The notes beneath the pieces were generated by a model. It saw only the letters and a program-made list of their open reading frames with translations, was not told the DNA's origin and did not search any database. The position numbers and the translations under genes are program-made. 64,000 nucleotides of DNA from Aminobacter anthyllidis (GTDB lineage Bacteria; Pseudomonadota; Alphaproteobacteria; Rhizobiales; Rhizobiaceae). Within the stretch, counting starts at the first letter, position 1, and each line of letters begins with the position of its first letter. Location: NCBI RefSeq assembly GCF_018555685.1, contig NZ_JAFLWW010000003.1, positions 828,139 through 892,138 of the forward strand, read 5' to 3'. This document shows, piece by piece, positions 43,174 through 52,100 of the stretch.

Positions 43174-43881
43174 ATGGCAACGCCACTCATCGTCTCCGAG
43201 GTCGCCAAGGCCTTCACCATGCACCTGCGCGGCGGTATCCGCCTGCCGGTGGTCGCCAACGTGTCGTTCTCGATCCGGGCTGGCGAATGCGCAGTGCTCG
43301 GTGGCCCCTCGGGTGCCGGCAAGAGCTCGATCCTGAAGATGGTCTACGGCAATTACGGCGTCGACCAGGGCCAGATCATCGTCGATCACCACGGCCAGCT
43401 TGTCGATCTCGCCACTGCCAACCCGCGCACGGTGCTGGCCGTGCGCCGCGACACCATCGGTTATGTCAGCCAGTTCTTGCGCACCGTGCCGCGCGTCTCG
43501 GCCCTCGACGTCGTCGCCGAACCGCTGGTCGCCCGTGGCACCGCCCGCGACGAGGCGCATGCCCGCGCCTCGGAGCTGCTCGGCCGGCTCAACCTGCCGG
43601 AACGGCTGTGGAGCCTGCCGCCGGCAACGTTCTCGGGCGGCGAGCAGCAGCGCGTCAACATCGCGCGCGGCTTCATCACCGACCATCCGGTGCTTTTGCT
43701 CGACGAACCGACGGCCTCGCTCGACGCCACCAACCGCGAGGTGGTGATCTCGCTGATCGAGGAGAAGAAGCTGAGGGGCACGGCCCTGCTCGGCATCTTC
43801 CACGATGCCGACGTGCGCGAGGCGGTCGCCGACCGCATCGTCGACGTCACCACCTTCGCTGCCGGAAAGGCCGCCGCATGA
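43174..43881 (+). CDS. phnL: Phosphonate triphosphate-forming ATPase subunit PhnL
   Basis: 235 residues from ATG 43174 (MATPLIVSEVAKAF), with AAGGAAAG upstream. Walker A GPSGAGKSS, signature FSGGEQQRV, Walker B VLLLDEPTASLD. PhnL joins PhnGHI in ribose 1-phosphonate triphosphate formation. Overlaps the next gene by 4 bp (ATGA). Confidence 0.93.
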   Translation: MATPLIVSEVAKAFTMHLRGGIRLPVVANVSFSIRAGECAVLGGPSGAGKSSILKMVYGNYGVDQGQIIVDHHGQLVDLATANPRTVLAVRRDTIGYVSQFLRTVPRVSALDVVAEPLVARGTARDEAHARASELLGRLNLPERLWSLPPATFSGGEQQRVNIARGFITDHPVLLLDEPTASLDATNREVVISLIEEKKLRGTALLGIFHDADVREAVADRIVDVTTFAAGKAAA

Positions 43882-44495
43882 GCCGCAAGCTTTCCGAACA
43901 GCCCTGGATCCACCCGACCGCCGAGGTGACGCAGTCGACACTCGGCCGCTGGACCGAGGTTTCCGAGCGCACCCGCATCAGCGAGAGTTCGCTCGGCGAC
44001 TATTCCTACGTCATGCAGGACTGCAGCTTGTGGTGCACCACGGTCGGCAAGTTCTCGAACATCGCGGCCGCCGTGCGCTGCAACGCCACCAACCACCCGA
44101 CCTGGCGGCCGACCTTGCACCACTTCACCTACCGCGCTTCGGACTATTGGGAAGATGCCAGCCACGAGACCGAGTTCTTCGAGTGGCGCCGCTCCAACGC
44201 GGTGACCATCGGCCATGACACCTGGCTCGGCCACGGCTCGACCGTGCTGCCCGGCGTCACCATCGGCGACGGCGCGGCGGTCGGTTCCGGCGCTGTCGTC
44301 ACCAAGGATGTCGCGCCCTACACCATCGTTGCCGGCGTGCCGGCCAAGCCGCTGCGCGAACGCTTCGACCGCAAGACGTCGGATCGTTTCCAGGCACTCG
44401 CCTGGTGGGATTGGGACCATGCCAAGCTGCGCACCGCGCTCGACGATTTCCGCAACCTTTCGGCGGAAGAATTCCTGGAGAAGCACGGGGGTTGA
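43878..44495 (+). CDS. Left-handed beta-helix acyltransferase of phosphonate clusters
   Basis: 205 residues with hexapeptide repeats (IHPTAEVTQSTLGRWTEVS ... IGHDTWLGHGSTVLPGVTIG) and a C-terminal helical region, in the chloramphenicol-acetyltransferase/DapH-like fold. Such proteins recur in phn operons. It may acetylate aminoalkylphosphonates, as PhnO does in E. coli, but no PhnO is present and substrate is unproved. ATG 43878 overlaps phnL by 4 bp. Converges on gltS. Confidence 0.85.
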   Translation: MSRKLSEQPWIHPTAEVTQSTLGRWTEVSERTRISESSLGDYSYVMQDCSLWCTTVGKFSNIAAAVRCNATNHPTWRPTLHHFTYRASDYWEDASHETEFFEWRRSNAVTIGHDTWLGHGSTVLPGVTIGDGAAVGSGAVVTKDVAPYTIVAGVPAKPLRERFDRKTSDRFQALAWWDWDHAKLRTALDDFRNLSAEEFLEKHGG

Positions 44496-44502
44496 GTTGA
44501 CC

Positions 44503-45714
44503 TCACCGCGCCAGGAAAAACTGGATCGCGACCACATTGACCAGATCGACGAAAAACGCCGAGACCAGCGGCAGGATGATGAAGGCGTTCGGTGACGGGC
44601 CATAGTGCTTGGTCACCGCCGTCATCGATGCGATCGCAGTGGGCGTCGCGCCCAGCGAAAGGCCGGTGAACCCGGCGCTCAGCACCGCCGCCTGATAGTC
44701 CCGGCCCAAAAGCGGGAAAAGCAAGATCAGGATGAAGGCAACCGCAAGCACTGCCTGCATGGCAACGACGACCAGCAGCGGACCAGCAACCCCGGCAAGC
44801 GTCCAAAGCTGCATGCTCATCAGCGACATGGCGAGGAACGCCGACAGCGAATAGTCGGAAATCAGCGACATCGCCGGCGAGCGCGCTGGCCAGGGCATGC
44901 GTGGAAAGGCGTAGGGGATCGTGTTGGACAAAACGACGCCCATAAGCAGGCAAGGCACGAACAGCGGCAGCTTCAGGCCCAACGCCGTGATCGGTCCGTG
45001 AACAAGATAGCCAAGCACCACGGCGACGTTGACCAGCAAAAGCGCCTGCATGAAGTTCGACTTGTCGATCGGTGCCGCCTCGGCCTTGGCTTGAGCCCTC
45101 TCGTTTTCCGAAACCGTCGCGTCGGTGGTCAGCTTGCCGCGCTCGATGAGGAACTTCGCCACCGGACCACCCAGCACACTTGCCACGATGAGGCCAAGCG
45201 TCGCTGCGGCAGTGCCGACTTCGATAGCCGCGGGAAAGCCGTGCTCGGCCGCGATCGCAGGCGCCCAGGCGATCGTCGTGCCATGGCCGCCGACAAAGGC
45301 GATCGATCCCATGATGACGCCTGCGGCCGAGGGTAGGCCGAACAGCCAGGCACCGAGCGTGCCGACGCCATTCTGCAAGAAGACGAAAAGCACGGTCAGC
45401 ACGCACAGCACCGCCAGTGCCCGCCCGCCGACCAGCAGGTCGGACAGCCGCGCATTGACGCCAACGGTGGCAAAGAAGATCACCAGCAACCTGTCGCGCG
45501 TGGTCATCTCGAAGACGATTTCCATGCCCGACAGCTTGTAGAACGCCCATATGGCTGCAGCCGCCAGAAACCCGCCGGTGACCGGCTCGGGGATGTTGTA
45601 GCTACGCAGGAATGCGACGCGGCGCGTCAGGATCACGCCGATGAAATAGACGACAATTCCGAGCGTGAGCGTCAGGAAATCAGGCGAAACGAGAACATTG
45701 TCGGCCATGGCCAT
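44503..45714 (-). CDS. gltS: Sodium/glutamate symporter GltS
   Basis: 403 residues of dense membrane helices. GltS-family signatures: a GGH motif in IAFVGGHGTTIAWAPAIA and GLSLGATPTAIASMTAVT in the second repeat. It imports glutamate with Na+. Located between the two halves of the phn region, on the opposite strand; no functional tie is evident. Confidence 0.92.
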   Translation of the reverse strand: MAMADNVLVSPDFLTLTLGIVVYFIGVILTRRVAFLRSYNIPEPVTGGFLAAAAIWAFYKLSGMEIVFEMTTRDRLLVIFFATVGVNARLSDLLVGGRALAVLCVLTVLFVFLQNGVGTLGAWLFGLPSAAGVIMGSIAFVGGHGTTIAWAPAIAAEHGFPAAIEVGTAAATLGLIVASVLGGPVAKFLIERGKLTTDATVSENERAQAKAEAAPIDKSNFMQALLLVNVAVVLGYLVHGPITALGLKLPLFVPCLLMGVVLSNTIPYAFPRMPWPARSPAMSLISDYSLSAFLAMSLMSMQLWTLAGVAGPLLVVVAMQAVLAVAFILILLFPLLGRDYQAAVLSAGFTGLSLGATPTAIASMTAVTKHYGPSPNAFIILPLVSAFFVDLVNVVAIQFFLAR

Positions 45715-45845
45715 CCGAGCTTCGCGTGGGCCCCGGACGGCCGGTGCCGGATCGGACGATCCCGATCTCCCCTGACATCAACCTTGCCTAGAATAATTTC
45801 GAGAGCAATCGGAATTGCAGCTCGGCCATTGCTTCCATGATCCCG

Positions 45846-45891
45846 AAACAGAAACGCCCGCGGCCGCTCCTTGCAGGAGAAGCCGCGGGCG
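45846..45891 (-). terminator. Terminator of the Tim44-like gene
   Basis: Ten-bp stem CGCCCGCGGC / GCCGCGGGCG (45855-45864, 45882-45891) with an inner CTCC/GGAG, followed on the minus strand by TTTCTGTTTC. Confidence 0.8.
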
Positions 45892-45909
45892 CAACAGTCG
45901 GTGTAAGAC

Positions 45910-46935
45910 TCAGGCTTGCTGGATCGCCGAGAGCTGCCAGTTGCCGCCGTTCTGGCGCACGAAGGTCCAGAGTTCGGTCGTCTCGGTCGGCTCATTCGCA
46001 TCGCCGTCGACGATCTCGCCGGTCGCGCGGTTGCGGGTCACGTCGATCGACGAATAGTTCAGCGCCGCCGTGGCATAGTCGCGATCGCCTTCGTTCCAGC
46101 TTTCGGCGATATCGGCCTGCAGCAGTTGAACGTCGGTCACGTCGTTGCGCACGCCGTTCTGGGCGTTATCGGCCAGTTCCTCGGAGAGGTAGGACACCAT
46201 TTCCGGCGTCACCAGCCGGCGCAGCGCCTTGTGGTCTTCGCGGCCGAAGGCTTCCTGCACCTCGGTCAGCATGCGCTGGAAGGTGTCGAGGTCTTCGCCG
46301 GATACGGCGATGTCCTTGCTCACCGACTGCTGCGGCGCGGCGTTGGCGCGGCTGCCGCCGATGCTCGGAATGCTGAACGAGCGGCTGCCGCCATTGGCCT
46401 TGCCATCTTCGTCAGACGGTGCCGCATCGCGGTAGTTGAAGTTGCCGCCGCCAGCACCGGCTCCAGCCATCGCCGGACCTGAATTTTGCGCCTGCCGCGA
46501 GCGGAAAAAGCGCAAGGCCAGCCAGATGGCGCCGCCGATCAGCAGCAACTGCATCAGCATGCCGAACATGCCGGCGAGACCGCCGAAACCCTGGCCCATC
46601 ATCATGCCGAGCAGTCCGCCCATCAACAGGCCGCCGATCATCGCGCCGCCGAAGCCGCCCATGAAGCCGGGACGCTGCTGGGTGGCCGCGCCCGGACGCG
46701 CCGCATTGGCGGCCGGGTTGGTCGCCTGGCCGGTGTTCGGCGTCATCGAGCGCTCGACCGGCGCGGTCGGCTGCGGTGCGGTGCGGGTCGGCGGTGCCGA
46801 CTGGAAGGTGCGCGCGCCCCTGCTGCCGAAGCTGCCGCCGCGACGCGCGTCGGCCTGGTCGACGGCGACCATGGAGAATGCAAGGAACAACCCTGCGAAC
46901 AGTGTGGCAAAGCGGGTCGTTCTGGACATCGTCAT
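45910..46935 (-). CDS. Tim44-like domain membrane protein
   Basis: 341 residues. Signal-like N-terminus, a Thr/Pro/Ala-rich linker, a Gly/Met-rich hydrophobic segment (GGAMIGGLLMGGLLGMMMGQ, then LLLIGGAIWLALRFF), and a C-terminal Tim44/Mba1-like domain (~220-341: VSKDIAVSGEDLDTFQRMLT ... ELWTFVRQNGGNWQLSAIQQ). In bacteria such proteins are inner-membrane and of unclear role; TimA in Caulobacter has been proposed as a Tim44 relative. Confidence 0.85.
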   Translation of the reverse strand: MTMSRTTRFATLFAGLFLAFSMVAVDQADARRGGSFGSRGARTFQSAPPTRTAPQPTAPVERSMTPNTGQATNPAANAARPGAATQQRPGFMGGFGGAMIGGLLMGGLLGMMMGQGFGGLAGMFGMLMQLLLIGGAIWLALRFFRSRQAQNSGPAMAGAGAGGGNFNYRDAAPSDEDGKANGGSRSFSIPSIGGSRANAAPQQSVSKDIAVSGEDLDTFQRMLTEVQEAFGREDHKALRRLVTPEMVSYLSEELADNAQNGVRNDVTDVQLLQADIAESWNEGDRDYATAALNYSSIDVTRNRATGEIVDGDANEPTETTELWTFVRQNGGNWQLSAIQQA

Positions 46936-47107
46936 CGGCAGTTCCTCGTAGAGCGGTAATGTCGACCCTCATATAATGACTAACAACTGTAGTGTCAGGG
47001 TTGGAACGTCAAGTTTTGGCAGATTCTTGCGAGATTCCGCCAAAACATTGATTCATAACAGCTTTAGTCGCAGGTCAGGTCGTCATTTGTCGCTCCGCTC
47101 GAACCGC

Positions 47108-47452
47108 TCAGCGGCTGCGGCCGTCGAACGGGATGCGCTTGAGCGTCGCGAGGTCGATCTCTTCGATGCAGCGTACATTGATCGCCGCGGTCTTTTCGCC
47201 GCTCGGGCTGACACCCATGCCGAACGGCGCGCAGCCGCAGTTCAGGCAGAACATGTGGTCGACGACGTGCCTGTTGAACTTGTATGTCGCAAGGCGCTCG
47301 GGCGGCGTGGTCACGGTCAGCTTGTCGCGCGGCACGAACCACAAGAGGTAGCCCTTGCGGCTGCAATGCGAACAGTTGCATTCGATCGCGCTTGCCGGCT
47401 CGCCTTCGACCTCGAACGAGACATTGCCGCAGTGGCAGCTACCCTTGGCCAT
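47108..47452 (-). CDS. GFA-family zinc protein
   Basis: 114 residues with all GFA cysteine motifs: C-H-C-G (residues 6-9), C-N-C-S-H-C (25-30) and C-L-N-C-G-C. These bind two zinc ions as in glutathione-dependent formaldehyde-activating enzyme; most short relatives have no proven activity. Its start faces the phnC promoter. Confidence 0.88.
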   Translation of the reverse strand: MAKGSCHCGNVSFEVEGEPASAIECNCSHCSRKGYLLWFVPRDKLTVTTPPERLATYKFNRHVVDHMFCLNCGCAPFGMGVSPSGEKTAAINVRCIEEIDLATLKRIPFDGRSR

Positions 47453-47640
47453 ACCGTCCCCCCTCGCATTTGAATTGCGAGCGAGACTTAGCGCCCATCC
47501 CCAGACCTGACAATCGCCTGCGGAGACGGCCGCAACCGCGGCTCGGCGCTACGCCCAATGAGTGGTCGGATTCCCAAAACAGTGATTTTTGGCCGTAAAA
47601 CCCGGGTTTTTCGCGCTTCGGCCTGTGCATCGTAACAAAA

Positions 47641-47658
47641 CTGACATGGTCCCGACAT
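47641..47658 (+). promoter_or_regulatory. Pho-box-like direct repeat before phnC
   Basis: CTGACAT-N4-CCGACAT, 7-bp direct repeats spaced by 11 bp (six and five of seven matches to CTGTCAT), 73 bp upstream of the phnC ATG. Confidence 0.6.
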
Positions 47659-47730
47659 TGCAGCTTCACGTCCCGGGTCTAGGCCCAAGCACGACAAGGG
47701 CGAAAAGCCCGCCGGGACAGGGAAGCCAAG

Positions 47731-48573
47731 ATGCTCGAAATCCGCAACGTGACGCGCCGCTTCGGCAAGAATGTCGCCGTCAATGGCGTCAACCTCCAGA
47801 TCCAGCAGGGCCAGATGGTCGGCATCATCGGCCGCTCCGGCGCCGGCAAGTCGACCCTGCTGAAAACCATCAACCGCCTGATCGACCCGAGCCAGGGCTC
47901 GATCGTCTTCGATGGCACCGAGGTGTCGTCGCTGCGCGGTCCCGCACTGCGCCGCTGGCAGCGCGACTGCGCCATGATCTTCCAGCAGTTCAACCTTGTG
48001 CCGCGCCTCGACGTGCTGACCAACGTGCTGCTCGGTCGCCTCAACCATCGTTCGACCGCACTCAACCTGCTTTCGATCTTCTCGCGTGAGGAGCGCATTC
48101 GGGCCATCGCAGCCCTCGAGCGCCTCGACATCGCCCGCACCGCCCTCCAGCCGGCCGGAACCCTCTCGGGCGGCCAGCAGCAGCGCGTCGCCATTGCACG
48201 TGCCCTGATGCAGGAGCCGAAGCTGATCCTCGCCGACGAGCCGATCGCCTCGCTCGATCCGCTCAACGCCAAGGTGGTGATGGACGCGCTGCGCGACATC
48301 AACCTGCGCGACGGCATCACCGTCATCACCAACCTGCACACGCTCGACACCGCGCGCACCTACTGCAACCGCATCATCGGCATGCAGGGCGGCGCGGTGG
48401 TGTTCGACGGCGCGCCCGAAGACCTCACCATCGAGGCAGTCCGCCTCGTCTACGGTGCCGACGCCGACGGCACTGAAATTTCCGAAGCCATCACCTCGAC
48501 CAGCATCCGCCCGGTCAAGGTCAGGGCTCCCGTATCCGCCGCACCGCTCGAGCCGGCCTACGCTCCGGCCTGA
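47731..48573 (+). CDS. phnC: Phosphonate ABC transporter ATPase PhnC
   Basis: 280 residues. Walker [10 protein letters not shown] (about 36-44), Q-loop [13 protein letters not shown], signature LSGGQQQRV, Walker [13 protein letters not shown]. The [14 protein letters not shown] insert after the Q-loop is typical of PhnC. Membrane-associated energiser of phosphonate/phosphate uptake; first gene of phnCDE1E2. Confidence 0.95.
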   Translation: MLEIRNVTRRFGKNVAVNGVNLQIQQGQMVGIIGRSGAGKSTLLKTINRLIDPSQGSIVFDGTEVSSLRGPALRRWQRDCAMIFQQFNLVPRLDVLTNVLLGRLNHRSTALNLLSIFSREERIRAIAALERLDIARTALQPAGTLSGGQQQRVAIARALMQEPKLILADEPIASLDPLNAKVVMDALRDINLRDGITVITNLHTLDTARTYCNRIIGMQGGAVVFDGAPEDLTIEAVRLVYGADADGTEISEAITSTSIRPVKVRAPVSAAPLEPAYAPA

Positions 48574-48664
48574 GCCTGCGCGCGTTCGTCTCGCCCGCGT
48601 CAAGGGCCCGTAATCATCAACTGCAATGACCCGGCAAGGTGCTGGGCCAAACTGGAGAACTGTC

Positions 48665-49576
48665 ATGTTCAAGAAAGCACTTCTGGGTGCCGCTTCGCTC
48701 GCCGTGCTGGCGATCGGCTCCGCCAATGCCGCCGACCTCAAGGACTTCCGCATCGGCCTGATCGGCGGCGAAAACGAAGCCGACCGCCTGCGCAACTTCC
48801 AGTGCCTCGTCGACCAGCTGCCCAAGGCCATCGGCGTCGAGAAGGTTTCGCTGTTCCCGGCCGCCGACTATGACGGCACCATCCAGGGCCTCCTCGGCGG
48901 CACGCTCGACTACGCCGAGCTCGGCGCATCGGGCTACGCCAAGATCTATCTGCAGAACAAGGACGCGGTCGAGCCGATCCTGACCACCGTCCAGACCGAC
49001 GGCGCCACCGGCTACTACTCGATCATGGTCGCCAAGAAGGACTCGGGCATCACCAAGCTCGAAGACCTCAAGGGCAAGAAGCTCGGCTTCGCCGATCCGG
49101 ACTCGACCTCGGGCTACCTGATCCCCGTCACCTCGCTGCCGAAGGATCTCGGCGGCGTTGCCGTCAAGGACTTCGTCGCCGAGACCGGCTTCGGCGGCGG
49201 CCATGAAAACCTCGTCCTCGAAGTGCTCAAGGGCACCTTCGACGCCGGCACGACCTTCGGTTCGGGCGTCGGCGAGTTCAAGGACGGCTACACCTCCGGC
49301 AACCTGAAGAAGATGGTCGACAAGGGCATCCTCGACATGGACGACCTGGTCGAAGTCTGGAAGTCGCCGCTGATCCCGAACGGCCCGATCGTCGTGCGCA
49401 CCTCGCTCGACGCCGACATCAAGACCAAGTTCAAGGACTACATGATGAAGCTGCCGCAGACCGATCCGGCCTGCTTCTCGGCCATCCAGGGCGGCGACTT
49501 CAAGGGCTACACCGAAGTCACCCCGGAGTTCTACCAGCCGGTGATCGACGCCCGTAAGGCGCAGATCGGCAGCTAA
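48665..49576 (+). CDS. phnD: Phosphonate-binding periplasmic protein PhnD
   Basis: 303 residues from ATG 48665. Signal peptide (KKALLGAASLAVLAIGSANA), then PhnD hallmarks: VSLFPAADYDGTIQGLLGG, DYAELGASGYAKIY, KLGFADPDSTSGYLIPV. A strong GC hairpin with a T-run follows the stop and should make it the most abundant product of the operon. Confidence 0.95.
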   Translation: MFKKALLGAASLAVLAIGSANAADLKDFRIGLIGGENEADRLRNFQCLVDQLPKAIGVEKVSLFPAADYDGTIQGLLGGTLDYAELGASGYAKIYLQNKDAVEPILTTVQTDGATGYYSIMVAKKDSGITKLEDLKGKKLGFADPDSTSGYLIPVTSLPKDLGGVAVKDFVAETGFGGGHENLVLEVLKGTFDAGTTFGSGVGEFKDGYTSGNLKKMVDKGILDMDDLVEVWKSPLIPNGPIVVRTSLDADIKTKFKDYMMKLPQTDPACFSAIQGGDFKGYTEVTPEFYQPVIDARKAQIGS

Positions 49577-49592
49577 GCCCCGAAGGCAACTC

Positions 49593-49629
49593 GGACGCGC
49601 CGCGCAGCAATCGCGGCGCGTCCCTTTTT
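49593..49629 (+). terminator. Partial terminator/attenuator between phnD and phnE1
   Basis: Perfect 12-bp stem GGACGCGCCGCG / CGCGGCGCGTCC with a 7-nt loop, then CTTTTT. Looks like a full intrinsic terminator although permease genes follow 23 nt later. Confidence 0.8.
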
Positions 49630-49651
49630 ATCCGGGATCGGACGAACCCCA

Positions 49652-50605
49652 ATGACAATGCCCCTCTCGGAAGCCGGCCTCGCGGTCGAGCAACACTGGC
49701 GTGAGCTCGCCAGCCGCCGCCGCCTCTATACGGCGGGTAGCCTGTTCTTCCTCTTCATCGCGCTGTCCGGATCGCTCTGGTTCGCCAATGACAGCAATGC
49801 CGGCAAGTTCTTCGATCGGCTGCCGCACGTCTTCGATTTCGTCGACCAGCTGATCCCGCGCGACGGCCTCGAGGTCTGGCGCGCCATGTTCGACCTGCCC
49901 TCGCCCTATGCCGACGGCAGCCTGAAATTCGATTACCCCGAAGGCCGGATGTATCTGTTCGGCTCGTTCTATTTGCCCGAATACGTCTACAAGATGCTGG
50001 AGACGATCAACATCGCGCTCGTCTCGACGCTGATCGGTTTCGCCTTCGGCTTCCTGCTCTGCTTCCTGGCGGCATCCAACCTCGTCACCCAGCGCTGGCT
50101 GCGCTTCTTCGTCCGCCGTTTCCTCGAAATCCTGCGCGCCTTCCCCGAGATCGTCATCGCCGGCTTCTTCCTCGCCATCCTGTCGATGGGCGCGATACCG
50201 GCGATCATCGCGGTGTCGCTGCACACCATCGGCGCGCTTGGAAAGCTGTTCTTCGAGGTCGTCGAGAACGCCGACATGAAGGCCGACGAAGGCCTGCGCG
50301 CCGTCGGCGGCAACTGGCCCGAGCGCGTCTGGTTCGGCATCGTGCCGCAGGTGATGCCCAATTTCCTGAGCTACGGCCTGCTGCGCCTCGAGATCAATGT
50401 CCGCGCCTCGACCATCATCGGCGCTGTCGGCGGTGGCGGCATCGGCGAGGCGCTGCGCCTGTCGATCAGCCGCAACCACGAGGCCAAGACCATCGCCATC
50501 ATCATCCTCCTGTTCTGCACCATCGTTGCGGTCGACCAGTTCTCTGCCTGGCTGCGCAAGAGACTGGTCGGCGAACAGGCCTTCGCCTTCGGCCGCGGGG
50601 ACTGA
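49652..50605 (+). CDS. phnE: Phosphonate ABC transporter permease PhnE (first)
   Basis: 317 residues. Six-helix permease with a ~60-residue periplasmic N-terminal extension (FFDRLPHVFDFVDQLIPRDG) and the EAA-like loop ENADMKADEGLRAVGGNWPE. Ends four bases before the second permease. Confidence 0.92.
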   Translation: MTMPLSEAGLAVEQHWRELASRRRLYTAGSLFFLFIALSGSLWFANDSNAGKFFDRLPHVFDFVDQLIPRDGLEVWRAMFDLPSPYADGSLKFDYPEGRMYLFGSFYLPEYVYKMLETINIALVSTLIGFAFGFLLCFLAASNLVTQRWLRFFVRRFLEILRAFPEIVIAGFFLAILSMGAIPAIIAVSLHTIGALGKLFFEVVENADMKADEGLRAVGGNWPERVWFGIVPQVMPNFLSYGLLRLEINVRASTIIGAVGGGGIGEALRLSISRNHEAKTIAIIILLFCTIVAVDQFSAWLRKRLVGEQAFAFGRGD

Positions 50606-50609
50606 AATC

Positions 50610-52001
50610 ATGACCACGCTTTCCCTCACCGACATGCAGGCGATCTCCGAGCGCCATCCCGATGTTTTCGCCGGCTCCTGGCGCAAGACGCTGACCGGCT
50701 GGGCCGTCGGTCTAGGCCTTGTCGCCTATCTCGCCTTCGCCTGGTGGTTCTTCGCCGCCGGTGCCGTGCTTGCCGGCGGCAACTGGGGCATCGCCGGCAC
50801 CTATCTCGCCGACTGGGTTTCCTACGAGGTGCGGCCGCAGATCGACTTCAAGGACGACCGCCTCGACATCAGCTACCCCCGGTTCTCGGCCTACCGCGCC
50901 GACCGGCACCCGCACTGGCTGAGCTTCGAGCGCCCTGCGACAACCGCAGCAGCAGCTCCGGCCAACAAGGCTTCGGCCAGTCACGTCACAGCCTTTATCG
51001 GAAGCAACGACAGCATCGAGGTCACGCCCGCGCAAGTGCTGGTCCGGCGTGGCGGCGAGACGCTCGATGTCGCCGTCGTCCGGCGCGTGAGCGTCGTCGC
51101 CTCTGGCCCGCTGCCGTCCTGGGCGACCCAGAAAAAGCCGGGCGAAAAGATCACCGTCGATTTCGGTTTTGCCGGCAGCGCCCAGATTGACGCCGACGAC
51201 GTCAACATCCGTCATCGCTTCTTCGGTTGGGAAAACTTCTTCTTCGATGGCCACTCGCCCTATTGGGGCAAGTCGACGGGCGAGGTCATGTCCTTGATCG
51301 CGTCGGACGAACGCATCGACTCGAAGATGTCGAATGCCGCGCTCGCCTGGGACAATATCGTCAACAACTCCGAATGGCAGCATGGCGATGTCTGGATCAA
51401 GATGTTGCAAACCATCGTCATGGCCTTCGTCGGCACGCTGTTTGCCAGCCTGCTCGCCTTCCCGCTGGCTTTCCTGGCAGCCCGCAACATCACCCAGAAC
51501 CGCCTGGTCAATCAGGTCGCCAAGCGCTTCTTCGACTTCCTGCGTTCGGTCGACATGCTGATCTGGGCGCTGTTCTTCACCCGCGCCTTCGGTCCGGGCC
51601 CGATCGCCGGCATCTCGGCGATCTTCTTCACCGACACCGGCACCTTCGGCAAGCTCTACTCCGAGGCGCTGGAAAACATCGACGACAAGCAGCGCGAAGG
51701 CATGCGCTCGGTCGGCGCTTCGCCGGCCTCGGTCCAGCGCTACGGCGTGGTGCCGCAGGTGCTGCCGGTGCTGATCAGCCAGTCGCTCTATTTCTGGGAA
51801 TCGAACACGCGTTCGGCCACCATCATCGGCGCGGTCGGCGCCGGCGGCATCGGCCTCAAGCTGTGGGAAGCGATGCGCACCAACTCCGACTGGGAAAACG
51901 TCGCCTACATGGTGCTGCTGATCCTGATCGTGGTGTTCATCTTCGACAATATCTCGACCGCGTTGCGCCAACGCCTCATCGGCAACAAGGCCAGCCACTG
52001 A
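50610..52001 (+). CDS. Phosphonate ABC transporter permease PhnE (second, long form)
   Basis: 463 residues. After an early helix (VGLGLVAYLAFAWWFFAAGA), an ~200-residue hydrophilic insertion (IDFKDDRLDISYPRF ... EKITVDFGFAGSAQIDADDV) precedes five to six helices and the EAA loop ENIDDKQREGMRSVGASPAS. Rhizobial PhoT/PhnE2 proteins share this long form; the insert should lie in the periplasm and may touch PhnD. Confidence 0.9.
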   Translation: MTTLSLTDMQAISERHPDVFAGSWRKTLTGWAVGLGLVAYLAFAWWFFAAGAVLAGGNWGIAGTYLADWVSYEVRPQIDFKDDRLDISYPRFSAYRADRHPHWLSFERPATTAAAAPANKASASHVTAFIGSNDSIEVTPAQVLVRRGGETLDVAVVRRVSVVASGPLPSWATQKKPGEKITVDFGFAGSAQIDADDVNIRHRFFGWENFFFDGHSPYWGKSTGEVMSLIASDERIDSKMSNAALAWDNIVNNSEWQHGDVWIKMLQTIVMAFVGTLFASLLAFPLAFLAARNITQNRLVNQVAKRFFDFLRSVDMLIWALFFTRAFGPGPIAGISAIFFTDTGTFGKLYSEALENIDDKQREGMRSVGASPASVQRYGVVPQVLPVLISQSLYFWESNTRSATIIGAVGAGGIGLKLWEAMRTNSDWENVAYMVLLILIVVFIFDNISTALRQRLIGNKASH

Positions 52002-52100
52002 ACATGAGGGGCCGGCCCTTGCAAAGCCAAGAAAGTCGGCCACTACTTCGTCAAACTGTCACGCAAATCATCTATCGCACGGCCTTCCAGGAATCTTTCC

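Noticed and set aside
52046..52062. CTTCGTC-N3-CTGTCAC before the DUF1045 gene as a Pho box
   Set aside because: Only the second unit matches and the spacing is wrong; too weak to list.
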